Origin: Psychrobacter sp. 1044
GTDB lineage: Bacteria > Pseudomonadota > Gammaproteobacteria > Pseudomonadales > Moraxellaceae
Length of the DNA stretch: 64,000 nucleotides
NCBI RefSeq assembly: GCF_904846525.1
Contig: NZ_CAJHAZ010000004.1
Span: forward strand, 62,001 to 126,000
Direction of reading: 5' to 3'
In this document: in pieces, positions 1 through 8,714 of the stretch
Layout of the letters: each line of letters starts with the position of its first letter
How positions within the stretch are numbered: position 1 is the stretch's first letter
Made by a program: the position numbers and the translations under genes
Notes under the pieces: model-generated
Told to the model about the DNA's origin: nothing
Seen by the model: the letters and a program-made list of their open reading frames with translations, nothing else
The model's database searches: none

Positions 1-1078
1 TTATGAGGCGATTAATACGACTAATAAACGCTGGCAATTATATCCAGACAGCTATCATGCGATTTTTCATGAGACCAATAAGGCAGACGTCTTCGCAGAT
101 TGTATCGAGTTCGCAGATCAGGTATTCAGTACCGATGTTAAAGCGCCTGATTTAAGCTTGGCGCATCTGAATAGTGCCAGTAAAGATAAGGTGGATCGTT
201 TAGCGATTAAACCCTTTAACCCAAGTTTTGCCATCACTCGATTTGCCATGCAAAAATTTGGTCATGTCAGCGATGCTATTGCTACAGGACTGGAGCATGG
301 CTTTGATTCGGGTCATTCGCTCGATCACGTTTATTATAATCAGCCGAGTGGTCAAAATAAATTTGGTCAAGCAGTCGATAAGTTTTACTTGAGCAATATT
401 GGTTGGCAAGGAATTCGTATTCGCCGAGAGCATATATTAGAACTCGCACGTGAGGCGTTGGCTGATCTCAAACTTATCAATCAAAACGTTACTGACTCAT
501 ACCAATCAAAATTGCTAGACATTGCCAGTGGTCATGGATTTTATGCCTTTGATTTATTGACAGAGTTTGAAGATTTGCATGCTGAGCTACGTGATTACGA
601 GATGCATAATATCCAAGCATTGCAAGCCAAAGCAGAGCAGTTAGAGATTACTAATCGAGTTATCACTTGTCAAAAAGATGCGTTTGACCCTGCCAGTTAT
701 TCTAATATGCAGAAGAGAAGTGCCAATGCTAAAAGTCTTGATGATAAAAAATTCGATATTGCTATCGCCTCTGGCGTGTTTGAATTGTTTTCTGACAATA
801 CACTACCAGCGACGGCATTAGCAGGCATTTATGACAGTTTAAAATCTGATGGTTATTTACTTTATACCAATCAGCCGTGGCATCCTGAACAGGAATTCAT
901 TAGCAAAACCTTAAACAATCATCGCGGCAGTAGTTGGGTGATGCGCTGTCGCTCGCAAGCGGAAATGGATCAATTGGTTGAAAATGCTGGCTTTAAAAAA
1001 GTCGCCATGCGTATCGATCGCTTTGGTATTTTTACCGTGTCATTAGCGATTAAAATTACAACAACCAATGATAAGTGA
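1..1078 (+). CDS. Bifunctional alpha/beta hydrolase / class I SAM-dependent methyltransferase, 5' truncated (YnbC-like)
   Basis: The reading frame is open from base 2, so the gene runs in from upstream; a TTG at 158 is internal, not the start. The first ~50 residues (including YPDSYHAIFHE, which carries the likely catalytic His) are the end of an alpha/beta hydrolase of the lysophospholipase/monoacylglycerol lipase type. A methyltransferase domain follows: motif I is LLDIASGHGFYAFDLL and a later strand reads FDIAIASGVFELF. The same fusion is known in E. coli YnbC, which sits beside the CdsA-like YnbB; a CdsA/YnbB-like gene lies at 3142-4035 here. The substrate is unknown, and a lipid or acyl compound is inferred. 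The stop lies 14 nt before the patatin-like gene, suggesting one operon. Confidence 0.8.
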   Translation, partial: YEAINTTNKRWQLYPDSYHAIFHETNKADVFADCIEFADQVFSTDVKAPDLSLAHLNSASKDKVDRLAIKPFNPSFAITRFAMQKFGHVSDAIATGLEHGFDSGHSLDHVYYNQPSGQNKFGQAVDKFYLSNIGWQGIRIRREHILELAREALADLKLINQNVTDSYQSKLLDIASGHGFYAFDLLTEFEDLHAELRDYEMHNIQALQAKAEQLEITNRVITCQKDAFDPASYSNMQKRSANAKSLDDKKFDIAIASGVFELFSDNTLPATALAGIYDSLKSDGYLLYTNQPWHPEQEFISKTLNNHRGSSWVMRCRSQAEMDQLVENAGFKKVAMRIDRFGIFTVSLAIKITTTNDK

Positions 1079-1092
1079 TAGATGAATAATCA

Positions 1093-2298
1093 ATGAGTAA
1101 TAACAGCATAAAGCCTTATCAGCGCGTGCAGCTTTTTTCAGGGGGCGGCGCACGTTTTGGCTATTATTTGGGCAGCTATGCGGCATTGGTGGCTCATGAT
1201 TTGAAGCCGGATATGATTGTTGGCACTTGCGGTGGTAGTCTGTCGGCTTATTTGGTTAATTTAGCGCCTGATCCTAAGGATTTGCAAGATCTCATGTGCA
1301 GTCGTGAGTTGTACCGTACCATCACTGCAATCAGACATGTCACGCCAGACGAAGCCAATAGACGTTTAAAAATACGTTATATGATGCAGGCGCTTAAACG
1401 CTGGCGCTTGTCACGACAGGTTTCTAACCGCCAAAAACGGCAAGAAGCAGATAACTATGAGCGACTACTAGATGAGCTGCAGCAGTTAGCGATGTTTCGA
1501 GTCGATAACGAAGGACAATGGCTTGACGAGTTGTCCCATTTTTCTCCCAAGCATAGTCATAATTCGTTTAATACCGCCGCGCCAGAGATAGCCATTATCG
1601 CTAGCCGACTGTATCAAGCACCCAATCAAACGCTTAATCAAATGCCTACTGCTGATAGTTCTGTTTATGATGAGTTTAAGCTGCAAGAGTTGCTATTTGC
1701 GCCACCGCGTTTGGCAGCATCGGAGTATTTTGATGAAATACTTAACTCACCTGTGCATACGTTTGCTAATGGGCGTATTCATCAGTCAGTAAATGTCGTA
1801 AAGCAGTGGGAATTCAATCCAGCGGTTCGTGCTTCTATGGCAGATATGTATTATCTACCGCCAACACATATTGAAACGCTTGGCTGGTGCTTGGGCGGAG
1901 TGATTAATCTGACACCGATTGAGCTGGCGTGTCAACTGGGACAGACGGTATTTGCAGAGACCAAGGCAGGTTATGATTCTTATCTTGCTGCACCTGCGAT
2001 TCAGCGCGTTTTTGGTTTTGACCCAAATGAGCGCTTGGCACAAGTGCATGGTTATCAGCCAATGGAAACGTCATCACTTATGAAGTCAGAAAGAAATAGC
2101 CATCAATTGCACTGGTTGCCCTTTGCAGATAATGGTCAGAAGTTGGCAGGACAGAATGTACAAAAACGTTTTGATGTTAAGCAAATGACGGTTGAACTCA
2201 TTCACAGTGACTATGATGGCTTTTTGCAGCAAATGCAGGCGCAATGGCAGTATGGCTATCAGCGTACGGCTGACTATATACAGCAGCATGAGCTATGA
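1093..2298 (+). CDS. Patatin-like phospholipase family protein with altered catalytic residues
   Basis: 401 aa. The N-terminus has the patatin oxyanion-hole glycines (FSGGGARFGYYLG, residues 15-27) followed by VGTCGGSLSAYL. In active patatins the nucleophile elbow is GxSxG; here Cys46 occupies the Ser position. The second signature, normally DGG, reads CLGGVINLTPIELA, so Leu267 replaces the catalytic Asp. The fold is therefore recognisable, but the Ser-Asp dyad is absent. It may be a thiol-dependent acyl-transfer enzyme, a lipid-binding pseudoenzyme or a structural partner. It is second in a run of three co-directional genes and its stop overlaps the SDR start (ATGA), which implies translational coupling. 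No signal peptide is seen, so it is probably cytoplasmic or membrane-peripheral. Confidence 0.8.
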   Translation: MSNNSIKPYQRVQLFSGGGARFGYYLGSYAALVAHDLKPDMIVGTCGGSLSAYLVNLAPDPKDLQDLMCSRELYRTITAIRHVTPDEANRRLKIRYMMQALKRWRLSRQVSNRQKRQEADNYERLLDELQQLAMFRVDNEGQWLDELSHFSPKHSHNSFNTAAPEIAIIASRLYQAPNQTLNQMPTADSSVYDEFKLQELLFAPPRLAASEYFDEILNSPVHTFANGRIHQSVNVVKQWEFNPAVRASMADMYYLPPTHIETLGWCLGGVINLTPIELACQLGQTVFAETKAGYDSYLAAPAIQRVFGFDPNERLAQVHGYQPMETSSLMKSERNSHQLHWLPFADNGQKLAGQNVQKRFDVKQMTVELIHSDYDGFLQQMQAQWQYGYQRTADYIQQHEL

Positions 2299-3134
2299 AC
2301 TCTAAAATGAAAAACATCACACAGTCGACTTCAACTCATAAGCCATCACATATTGTCGTTTTTGGCGGTACGAGTGGACTTGGCTTGGCGTTGGCGCTGC
2401 ATCATCAGGCACTTGGCTGGCAAGTGAGCGTGGTTGGTCATAGCGTAGAGAAGATAGCCCATATTAATAGTCAGCATCCTGACATTGTTACTCACTGCTG
2501 TGATTTAACCGATAGCGCGCAAACACAAACGTTGGTAGATAACTTGTCAGATATTAGTTTTCAAAGAGTAATTTATAGCGCGGGTAGTTACACCAATGAG
2601 CGTATTCATCAGCTAAACCAGGCAGACAGCGATAAAATGTTAGCAATTAATTTGCAAGCGTTCGAGCAGGTTTTTAGGTGGGCGAGTGAGCAGTTAAAGC
2701 ACCAAAGCAGGCTTCAGAATCAATCACTGGATTTCGAAAAGAATGATAGACCAAGCCTCATTTGCATCGCTTCTATCGCAGGCATCATGGATTATCCTTA
2801 TGCCAGTCTTTATGCCAAAAGCAAACGCGCCATGATTGCGACTGCAAGCGCTTATCGAGCGGCACTTGCGCCGTATCATATCCAAGTCAACTGCATCGCC
2901 TCAGGTTATATCGATACTCAAGCATTACGCGATTTGAATGACGGCGATGCCAGTCATAAGCCCTTTATAATGACGACACAAACAGCAATTGGCCATATCA
3001 TGCAAGCGATTGATGATGATATTGAGCTGGCCATATTTCCACGCTCCATGCGCTATATTACTCGGGCGCTCAATCATTTGCCTAAGCCTGTGATTAGCTG
3101 GATATTACGCAGTAAATTGGATAAAACGACTTGA
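2295..3134 (+). CDS. SDR family NAD(P)-dependent oxidoreductase
   Basis: 279 aa short-chain dehydrogenase/reductase. Cofactor motif GGTSGLGLALAL lies near residues 25-36, YSAGSY stands in for the usual NNAG strand, and the catalytic part reads CIASIAGIMDYPYASLYAKSKRAM with Ser upstream of the YxxxK pair. The C-terminal end (ITRALNHLPKPVISWIL) resembles SDRs that act on acyl or other hydrophobic substrates. The start ATG overlaps the patatin-like stop by 4 nt. Substrate is unknown; the neighbours (hydrolase/methyltransferase, patatin-like, cytidylyltransferase-like) suggest a lipid derivative. It ends 7 nt from the convergent cytidylyltransferase gene. Confidence 0.85.
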   Translation: MNSKMKNITQSTSTHKPSHIVVFGGTSGLGLALALHHQALGWQVSVVGHSVEKIAHINSQHPDIVTHCCDLTDSAQTQTLVDNLSDISFQRVIYSAGSYTNERIHQLNQADSDKMLAINLQAFEQVFRWASEQLKHQSRLQNQSLDFEKNDRPSLICIASIAGIMDYPYASLYAKSKRAMIATASAYRAALAPYHIQVNCIASGYIDTQALRDLNDGDASHKPFIMTTQTAIGHIMQAIDDDIELAIFPRSMRYITRALNHLPKPVISWILRSKLDKTT

Positions 3135-3141
3135 TAATAAG

Positions 3142-4035
3142 TTACCCAAGCAGCCAATAAAACAAGGTAAATAGCGGCACGCCAATGAGCAAGCTATCTA
3201 CTCTGTCTAATACGCCGCCATGTCCGGCGAGCATCGTACCCGTGTCTTTCACCCCATGCTGACGTTTAAAGGCGGATTCTAATAAATCTCCAGCGATACC
3301 ACTGACCGCTAAGCCGTAAGCGGCTAATAAGCAAATCCACCAATTAAAAGGCATGAGCCAAATGCCTAATAGCGTTGCCAATATCGCCGCTAGCATACTG
3401 CCGAAAAGAGCGCCTTCGATACTTTTATTCGGGCTAATAGTTGGGGCAAGACCACGCGTAAACAGCTTGTGACCAAGTAATCGTCCACATAAATACTGGG
3501 CAATATCATTAAATTGACTGGCGAATAACACAAAAAACAAAACGCCATACTGCTCACGCTGCCAGATTAATTGTTGTAAAGCAATGAGACTGACAATCAT
3601 TGTGATAAAAGCAAAGCTAAAGATTAGGTCTAACCGATTTAGACGCGTATAAGCTGGAGTAGAATGGGAAGAGGTTTGGCTAAAAGGCAATGTCTTGGGT
3701 TGTAGACCGCGCGCTTGCAGTTTCTCAATCAGCACAGACTTGCTTTGTAGACACCATAAGCGTTTGATCTCATAGCAGCCACGCAGACCAATTAAAACGA
3801 AAAAAGCGATGAGCAACCACTGGTAGGGGTAGGTAGGAGGCTGTGAGGGTTGGCTATTATCCGTTATCTTAGCGATAACATAACACGCGCAAAGCGCCGC
3901 TAACATGAGCCACCATGAGCGCGCGATTAAATAGATTTTCGGTAAGCGCTGACGTAAGCTAGGTAGGGAAAGTATCGCCCAAACTGAACTGACGACTAAC
4001 ATTAGAATAATCACAAACCATGAATCAGAAGCCAT
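3142..4035 (-). CDS. Phosphatidate cytidylyltransferase family protein (CdsA/YnbB-like)
   Basis: 297 aa integral membrane protein with about seven hydrophobic segments. The C-terminal signature SAFKRQHGVKDTG...HGGVLDRVDS matches the CTP_transf_1/CdsA pattern (S-x-x-K-R...K-D...H-G-G-x-x-D-R-x-D). A preceding block reads FNDIAQYLCGRLLG and SPNKSIEGALFG. Enzymes of this family make CDP-diacylglycerol from phosphatidate and CTP. Because it is next to a YnbC-like fusion gene, it is more likely the accessory YnbB-type paralogue than the essential cdsA, which usually sits with uppS/dxr. It lies 77 nt downstream of nadB, but a hairpin at 4061-4082 probably separates the transcripts. Its activated substrate could be a non-standard lipid. 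Confidence 0.82.
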   Translation of the reverse strand: MASDSWFVIILMLVVSSVWAILSLPSLRQRLPKIYLIARSWWLMLAALCACYVIAKITDNSQPSQPPTYPYQWLLIAFFVLIGLRGCYEIKRLWCLQSKSVLIEKLQARGLQPKTLPFSQTSSHSTPAYTRLNRLDLIFSFAFITMIVSLIALQQLIWQREQYGVLFFVLFASQFNDIAQYLCGRLLGHKLFTRGLAPTISPNKSIEGALFGSMLAAILATLLGIWLMPFNWWICLLAAYGLAVSGIAGDLLESAFKRQHGVKDTGTMLAGHGGVLDRVDSLLIGVPLFTLFYWLLG

Positions 4036-4060
4036 GTTTTTAGCACTTTGAGGTCAATAG

Positions 4061-4082
4061 AAAACGGTGAATTACCGTTTTT
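4061..4082 (-). terminator. Probable rho-independent terminator of nadA-nadB
   Basis: Arms AAAACGGT and ACCGTTTT enclose a 5-nt loop. Read on the minus strand, the hairpin is followed by TTTTCTATT, and it lies between the nadB stop and the next minus-strand gene. The T tract is short, so some readthrough into the cytidylyltransferase gene is possible. Confidence 0.5.
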
Positions 4083-4112
4083 CATGGCTAAAGTGGTAGC
4101 TTCCAATTGCTG

Positions 4113-6029
4113 TTAGATGTTAGCAACTGTATTTACCATTCTAGCCTCTGTGTCATCGATTATAGGCTGAAGCAGCCAATCAATGCCACCCTCTCTGCTG
4201 CCTGTTTTGTCAGCTTCTCTCAACTTCGATAATGGCGCAATCACACTGGTTCGAGGTGTGGATGCCAAATGCGGATAGTCTTGACGATAGTGACCACCGC
4301 GACTCTCATAACGCTGATAAGCTGACTGAATAACCAACGTGGCTAATTGTAATTGTCGTGCTAATTGAAATAGTGTCAGCTCATTAGCAGTGATAGTGCC
4401 ATCTAAAGTACTCATACTGGACTGATTTAACCTAGTTTTTTCAAGCCACTGTTGCCATTGCTGTATCTGTATTAATATTTGCTCTAATGATTCGGCAGTT
4501 CGAGTGATACCCATATAAGAGGTCATTAAAACTTTTAATTCTGTGACTATTTTGCCAGCATAATCATGGGTAATGATATCAGTGTCATCACAATGAGATA
4601 AATTAAATAGAATGGTAGGAGAAGAAGGAAGCTTAATAGCTTGAATATCTTTAAGCGTTGGTGCTGTCCAAATGGCAGTTGCTAATAAGTTCGAGTGATC
4701 ATAACTGGTAACGTGATTTAGATTTTCTAATGCTTTTAAGTATCGCGGTAAGTCAGCAGCGATATTGCGCCCAACGACTACGCATTCTAAAAGTGAATTA
4801 CTTGCTAAGCGATTCGCACCATGCAAACCTGTATAGGCAACTTCGCCAGCTGCATAAAGCCCTGTCACATCGGTTACACCATTGGCGTCAGTAACCACGC
4901 CACCGCAACTATAATGCGCAGTCGGGGCAACGGGGATAGGTTCCCTAGTCATATCAATGCCGAGGTTGAATAATGTTTGATAAATCTGTGGGAAATGCTC
5001 CCGTAAAAATTGGTCTGGCAAATGACTGACATCTAAATGTACGTAGCCAAGTCCGTTATTACTGATCTGCTCAGCGATGGCGCGAGCGACTATATCGCGT
5101 GGTGCCAATTCTGCCCGTTCATCAATTTCCAACATAAAGCGCGCACCGGTTTGCGGGCAGGTCAGCCGCCCACCTTCACCGCGTAGTGCTTCCGATATTA
5201 AAAAACTACTGTCTGCCACTGCTAAGCCCGTCGGATGAAATTGGATAAATTCTAAATTTGCTAAGCGGCAGCCCGCTTGCAGTGCCATCATAACCCCATC
5301 GCCGACACAGACATTTGGTGCACTGGCACGCTTAAATAATTGACCCATGCCACCACTAGCCAGTACGACTGCGCGACTATAAAAAGTCAGTTGTCGTTGA
5401 TTATTATGATCGAAAACTTGTGCCCCTTGGCATTGCTTATTTGGATTGGCACTGTTTGTTAAAAGGCTCAGCGCTTCATGATAAGGTGAAATAGTGATAT
5501 TGGCAGCGTTTTTCGCCTTTATAGTCAAGGCTTCCATAATGTGTCGACCAGTCGCATCATCCGCATGTGCGACCCGCCTGCAACCATGCCCGCCTTCTTT
5601 GGTTAAATGTAAGTCGGCAGTTTGTAGTTCAGTCTGTAGTTTGGTGACAGGTTTTGCATTATCTTCTTGCGGTATTTGGGTAAAAGGCACACCTTGCTCA
5701 CACAGCCATTGCACTGCCTGTTGCCCGGCACTTAAAATGCTGCTGGTATTATTAGCATCGCATAACCCTGCGCCAGCGATTAGGGTATCGGCAATATGGT
5801 CAGCGACAGAGTCCTCTTTATCCAAGCTTGCCGCGATGCCACCTTGGGCATAATGACTGGAGCAAATCTCTAAGGCGGCTTTGCTCAATACAGTAATATT
5901 CAGCGATTTTGGTAATGCTAGAGCTGTGCTTAAGCCCGCTAATCCCGCGCCAATGATAAGTACGTCAGTTTGTACCATAGCAGCAGGGCTATCGAGACCT
6001 AATGATTCCGCTGTCAATGCCGCGCTCAT
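4113..6029 (-). CDS. nadB: L-aspartate oxidase
   Basis: About 638 aa from the ATG at 6029, which follows the nadA stop by one base; an upstream frame to 6080 would overlap nadA by 50 nt. It oxidises L-aspartate to iminoaspartate with FAD, and NadA converts the product to quinolinate. FAD motif DVLIIGAGLAGLSTALALP is near the N-terminus; SSHYAQGGIAA, EGGHGCRRVAHADDATG, LEFIQFHPTGLA, SEALRGEGG, APTAHYSCGGV and GLHGANRLASNSLLE are family blocks. Arg and His residues in RGEGG and HYSCGG are substrate-site positions in the succinate dehydrogenase/aspartate oxidase family. It is roughly 100 residues longer than E. coli NadB, partly from a C-terminal tail after ESRGGHYRQDYP. Confidence 0.95.
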   Translation of the reverse strand: MSAALTAESLGLDSPAAMVQTDVLIIGAGLAGLSTALALPKSLNITVLSKAALEICSSHYAQGGIAASLDKEDSVADHIADTLIAGAGLCDANNTSSILSAGQQAVQWLCEQGVPFTQIPQEDNAKPVTKLQTELQTADLHLTKEGGHGCRRVAHADDATGRHIMEALTIKAKNAANITISPYHEALSLLTNSANPNKQCQGAQVFDHNNQRQLTFYSRAVVLASGGMGQLFKRASAPNVCVGDGVMMALQAGCRLANLEFIQFHPTGLAVADSSFLISEALRGEGGRLTCPQTGARFMLEIDERAELAPRDIVARAIAEQISNNGLGYVHLDVSHLPDQFLREHFPQIYQTLFNLGIDMTREPIPVAPTAHYSCGGVVTDANGVTDVTGLYAAGEVAYTGLHGANRLASNSLLECVVVGRNIAADLPRYLKALENLNHVTSYDHSNLLATAIWTAPTLKDIQAIKLPSSPTILFNLSHCDDTDIITHDYAGKIVTELKVLMTSYMGITRTAESLEQILIQIQQWQQWLEKTRLNQSSMSTLDGTITANELTLFQLARQLQLATLVIQSAYQRYESRGGHYRQDYPHLASTPRTSVIAPLSKLREADKTGSREGGIDWLLQPIIDDTEARMVNTVANI

Positions 6030-6030
6030 A

Positions 6031-7170
6031 TTAGGCAGCCCCGACATTGGCAAACAGCTCACGGTCTTTGACAATATCACCGCTCGCTGTCACACGTTGC
6101 TTTTGCGCTTCGGCAAAATCAAGCATACGTTGCAAGGGCTTTTTAGCTGCGATTGCTAGCTCAGGCGCCATCAAAACTTCACCGCTGCGCTGCGTCAAGC
6201 ACTGTTCAATACCTTTTAGACCATTCATTGCCATCCATGGGCAAAACGCGCAACTCTTACAACTGGCGCTTTCACCTGCAGTAGGTGCAGCCAAAAAACG
6301 CTTATTTGGCGAGCGCTTTTGCATTTCGTGCAAAATACCCAAATCGGTGGCGACAATAAAGGTATCGGCATCCATCTCATGAGTCGATTGCAACAGCTTA
6401 CTGGTCGAGCCAACCACATCGGCGAGCGCCACCACGCTATCAGGGGATTCAGGATGCACCAATACTTTGGCATTTGGGTGTTCCTTTTTAAGTTGCATGA
6501 GCTCAGTTGCTTTAAATTCATTATGTACCAGGCACGAGCCTTGCCAAAGCAGCATATCTGCGCCAGTTTCTTTAGCAATATATTTACCTAAATGGCGATC
6601 AGGACCCCAGATGATTTTCTCATCATTAGCATGCAAATGGCGAATGATGTCGATGCCAACCGATGACGTCACCACCCAATCGGCACGGGCTTTGACGGCG
6701 GCGCTAGTATTGGCGTAAACCACGACTGTACGCTCAGGGTGAGCATCACAAAATGCGGAAAACTCGTCAGCAGGGCAGCCCAAATCAAGCGAGCATTCCG
6801 CTTCCAAGTCTGGCATCAGCACTGTTTTTTCCATACTTAAAATTTTCGCCGACTCACCCATAAAGCGGACGCCAGCGACCACTAAGGTCTGGGCGCTATG
6901 CGCTTGCCCAAAGCGTGCCATCTCCAGCGAATCACCCACGCAACCGCCCGTTGCCAATGCCAAATCCTGAATAAAGGGGTCGACATAATAATGGGCGACC
7001 AATACTGCATTATGCGCATTTAATAGCTGTTTGATATTTTCTTCAACTGCAAGCCGTTCAGCACGCGGCAAGTCTGCTGGCATTTTAGCTTTGGCATATT
7101 CAATATTCATTTGAGTGGCAATGCGATTGTCATTACTCATGATGGGCGCGTCGTAAGGATAAGTTTTCAT
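6031..7170 (-). CDS. nadA: Quinolinate synthase A
   Basis: 379 aa from ATG 7170, chosen because AAAAGG lies nine bases upstream; a TTG at 7200 is less likely. It condenses iminoaspartate with dihydroxyacetone phosphate to give quinolinate, using a [4Fe-4S] cluster. Visible blocks are [41 protein letters not shown], and [15 protein letters not shown] near the C-terminus, which supplies a cluster Cys in this family. It is first in a nadA-nadB operon with a 1-nt spacer. The intergenic region upstream carries a perfect palindrome (7257-7277), the likely binding site of the divergent regulator. Confidence 0.96.
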   Translation of the reverse strand: MKTYPYDAPIMSNDNRIATQMNIEYAKAKMPADLPRAERLAVEENIKQLLNAHNAVLVAHYYVDPFIQDLALATGGCVGDSLEMARFGQAHSAQTLVVAGVRFMGESAKILSMEKTVLMPDLEAECSLDLGCPADEFSAFCDAHPERTVVVYANTSAAVKARADWVVTSSVGIDIIRHLHANDEKIIWGPDRHLGKYIAKETGADMLLWQGSCLVHNEFKATELMQLKKEHPNAKVLVHPESPDSVVALADVVGSTSKLLQSTHEMDADTFIVATDLGILHEMQKRSPNKRFLAAPTAGESASCKSCAFCPWMAMNGLKGIEQCLTQRSGEVLMAPELAIAAKKPLQRMLDFAEAQKQRVTASGDIVKDRELFANVGAA

Positions 7171-7256
7171 AGATGCAAACCTTTTAGGCAGTAACGACAA
7201 TCAATATGCCGCTAAAAATCAGTCAATTAATATCGCTGGCTAGTCAGATGTTTTAA

Positions 7257-7277
7257 TTATGCTCATTTTGAGCATAA
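7257..7277. promoter_or_regulatory. Operator-like palindrome upstream of nadA (NrtR/NadQ-type site)
   Basis: A perfect inverted repeat: 9-nt arms TTATGCTCA and TGAGCATAA around a TTT centre. It lies between nadA (minus) and the regulator gene (plus). A copy with 19 of 21 identical bases is at 8650-8670, upstream of nadC. Presence before both NAD-synthesis units argues for a shared repressor, most simply the product of 7456-8544. Confidence 0.8.
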
Positions 7278-7293
7278 ATACAAGTATTTTTTA

Positions 7294-7322
7294 TACATTT
7301 ATGATTTGTACATTTATGATTT
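7294..7322. repeat. Two tandem copies of a 14-nt direct repeat in the nadA upstream region
   Basis: TACATTTATGATTT occurs at 7294-7307 and again at 7309-7322, a 15-nt period. It sits 17 nt from the operator palindrome, in the AT-rich region where the nadA promoter must lie. It may be an additional protein-binding site or simply low-complexity sequence. Confidence 0.6.
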
Positions 7323-7455
7323 ATAAAGACTCATTTTATATAATTACAACCACGAACTATGATAATCGTTGATTCAAGCTATACTGAGCAAATGGTCAAC
7401 AGCTTAGCAGTTGAGCTTTATTTAATAATTAAAATAAAAGGTAATCACTAAAGTC

Positions 7456-8544
7456 ATGACGTTGTCTTATTCACACGCGCATCAGCAAGGTAGTGGCACC
7501 ACAGAAGTCGTGGCCGTGCTAGTCGCCATTACTGAGCATACCGCTCGGGTCTTAACCGTTGATCAAGGAAAGCTGTTACCCAATGGTCCATTGATGCCGT
7601 TGCATCGCTCATTGCAAGCGGGTGTGCGCCAATGGGTTGAGGAACAAACACAGCAACCACTTGGTTATTTGGAGCAACTCTATACCTTTGTCGATACCAA
7701 TAGGCGCAACGTTGATGGTCACGCATTGGTCTACGTGAGCTATTTGGGACTGGTGCAAGAGACACAAACGCAGCAGCTACAAAGCCAAGCATTGTGGCGT
7801 GATTGGTATGATTACTTTCCTTGGGAAAATCATTTGGATGGCATACCTAGCATCATTATGAATAATATTGTGCCAGCATTACTGAGCTGGGCAGATAGCG
7901 CTAAAGATTCAGGCATTCAGCAGCGCCGCCGTCAGCGTATTGGTTTATGTTGGGGTGTAAGTGAAGCGCTCTTAGTGGGTAATATGACCACAAGTGAAAA
8001 TGCGGATAATGAATACACAGCCTATGAGCATTATGAAAATAGAGAGTGGGTCGCTGAGCATGTGTTACTGCGCTATGAGATGCTGTATGAAGCGGGACTG
8101 ATACCGGAAGCACCAAACTATCCACCCAGCTATTCAATGAATCATCAAAGCGTTCATCAAAGTGCTCACCAACCGAGCCATCAGAATAAGCTACCTGAAA
8201 ACTGGTCACAGCTCATCGGTGTGCCGATGTATTATGATCATCGCCGAGTGATTGCAACGGCTATTTCAAGGCTGCGTGCCAAAATTGAATACCGACCGCT
8301 TATTTTTGGCTTGATGCCAGATGTATTTACCTTGTCACAATTACAACAAAGCGTAGAAGCGCTCTCAGGAGTGCGCTTGCACAAGCAAAATTTCCGTCGT
8401 TTGCTAGATTCACAAAAACTTGTGATGGAGACAGGACAGAGTAGTAACGCCCAACGTGGTCGTCCTGCCAAGCTTTATCGCTTTCGTCATGATATTGAAC
8501 TACAAAGCTTATTGATGGATAGTAAGTTGCCTAAGCGTAAATAG
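7456..8544 (+). CDS. NrtR/NadQ-like transcriptional regulator of NAD biosynthesis (Nudix-like + winged helix)
   Basis: 362 aa. The N-terminal ~120 residues (VVAVLVAITEHTARVLTV ... LEQLYTFVDTNRR ... HALVYVSYLGLV) have the layout of a Nudix-fold sensor, but the canonical catalytic Nudix box is not recognisable. The C-terminal region (RVIATAISRLRAKIEYRPL, FTLSQLQQSVEALSGV, KQNFRRLLDSQKLVMETG, RGRPAKLYRF) matches the winged-helix end of NrtR/NadQ regulators. It is divergent from nadA-nadB and followed by nadC, each with the shared palindrome upstream. Inference: a repressor that responds to NAD or a derivative. A ~50-residue His/Gln-rich linker (about 210-255) separates the domains. The start ATG has only a distant purine tract (AAAAGG). 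Confidence 0.8.
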   Translation: MTLSYSHAHQQGSGTTEVVAVLVAITEHTARVLTVDQGKLLPNGPLMPLHRSLQAGVRQWVEEQTQQPLGYLEQLYTFVDTNRRNVDGHALVYVSYLGLVQETQTQQLQSQALWRDWYDYFPWENHLDGIPSIIMNNIVPALLSWADSAKDSGIQQRRRQRIGLCWGVSEALLVGNMTTSENADNEYTAYEHYENREWVAEHVLLRYEMLYEAGLIPEAPNYPPSYSMNHQSVHQSAHQPSHQNKLPENWSQLIGVPMYYDHRRVIATAISRLRAKIEYRPLIFGLMPDVFTLSQLQQSVEALSGVRLHKQNFRRLLDSQKLVMETGQSSNAQRGRPAKLYRFRHDIELQSLLMDSKLPKRK

Positions 8545-8621
8545 GCGTCAATATACTACCTTGCCATCTTTATTTTGATGATTATAAAACCCTATCGGCT
8601 GCACAAAATGATGACGGTTCC

Positions 8622-8650
8622 TTGCGAGGCTGTTAACTTTACGCTATATT
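8622..8650 (+). promoter_or_regulatory. nadC promoter
   Basis: A -35 box TTGCGA (8622-8627) and a -10 box TATATT (8645-8650) are 17 nt apart. The -10 abuts the operator at 8650-8670, so a bound repressor would cover the transcription start. Confidence 0.65.
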
Positions 8651-8670
8651 TATGCTCATTTTGAGTTTAA
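8650..8670. promoter_or_regulatory. Operator-like palindrome upstream of nadC
   Basis: Left arm TTATGCTCA and the TTT centre are identical to the nadA site; the right arm reads TGAGTTTAA, with two changes. It lies directly after the predicted -10 and 44 nt before the nadC start. Confidence 0.75.
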
Positions 8671-8714
8671 TTACATTAGCATATATGAACGCCACGTTTA
8701 TTTAAGGGTTAAAG

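Noticed and set aside
158-1078. A stand-alone methyltransferase starting at TTG 158
   Set aside because: The frame is open to the window start and encodes the end of an alpha/beta hydrolase; the gene is a truncated fusion.
6030-6080. NadB starting at 6080
   Set aside because: It would overlap nadA by 50 nt; ATG 6029 follows the nadA stop directly and retains the FAD motif.
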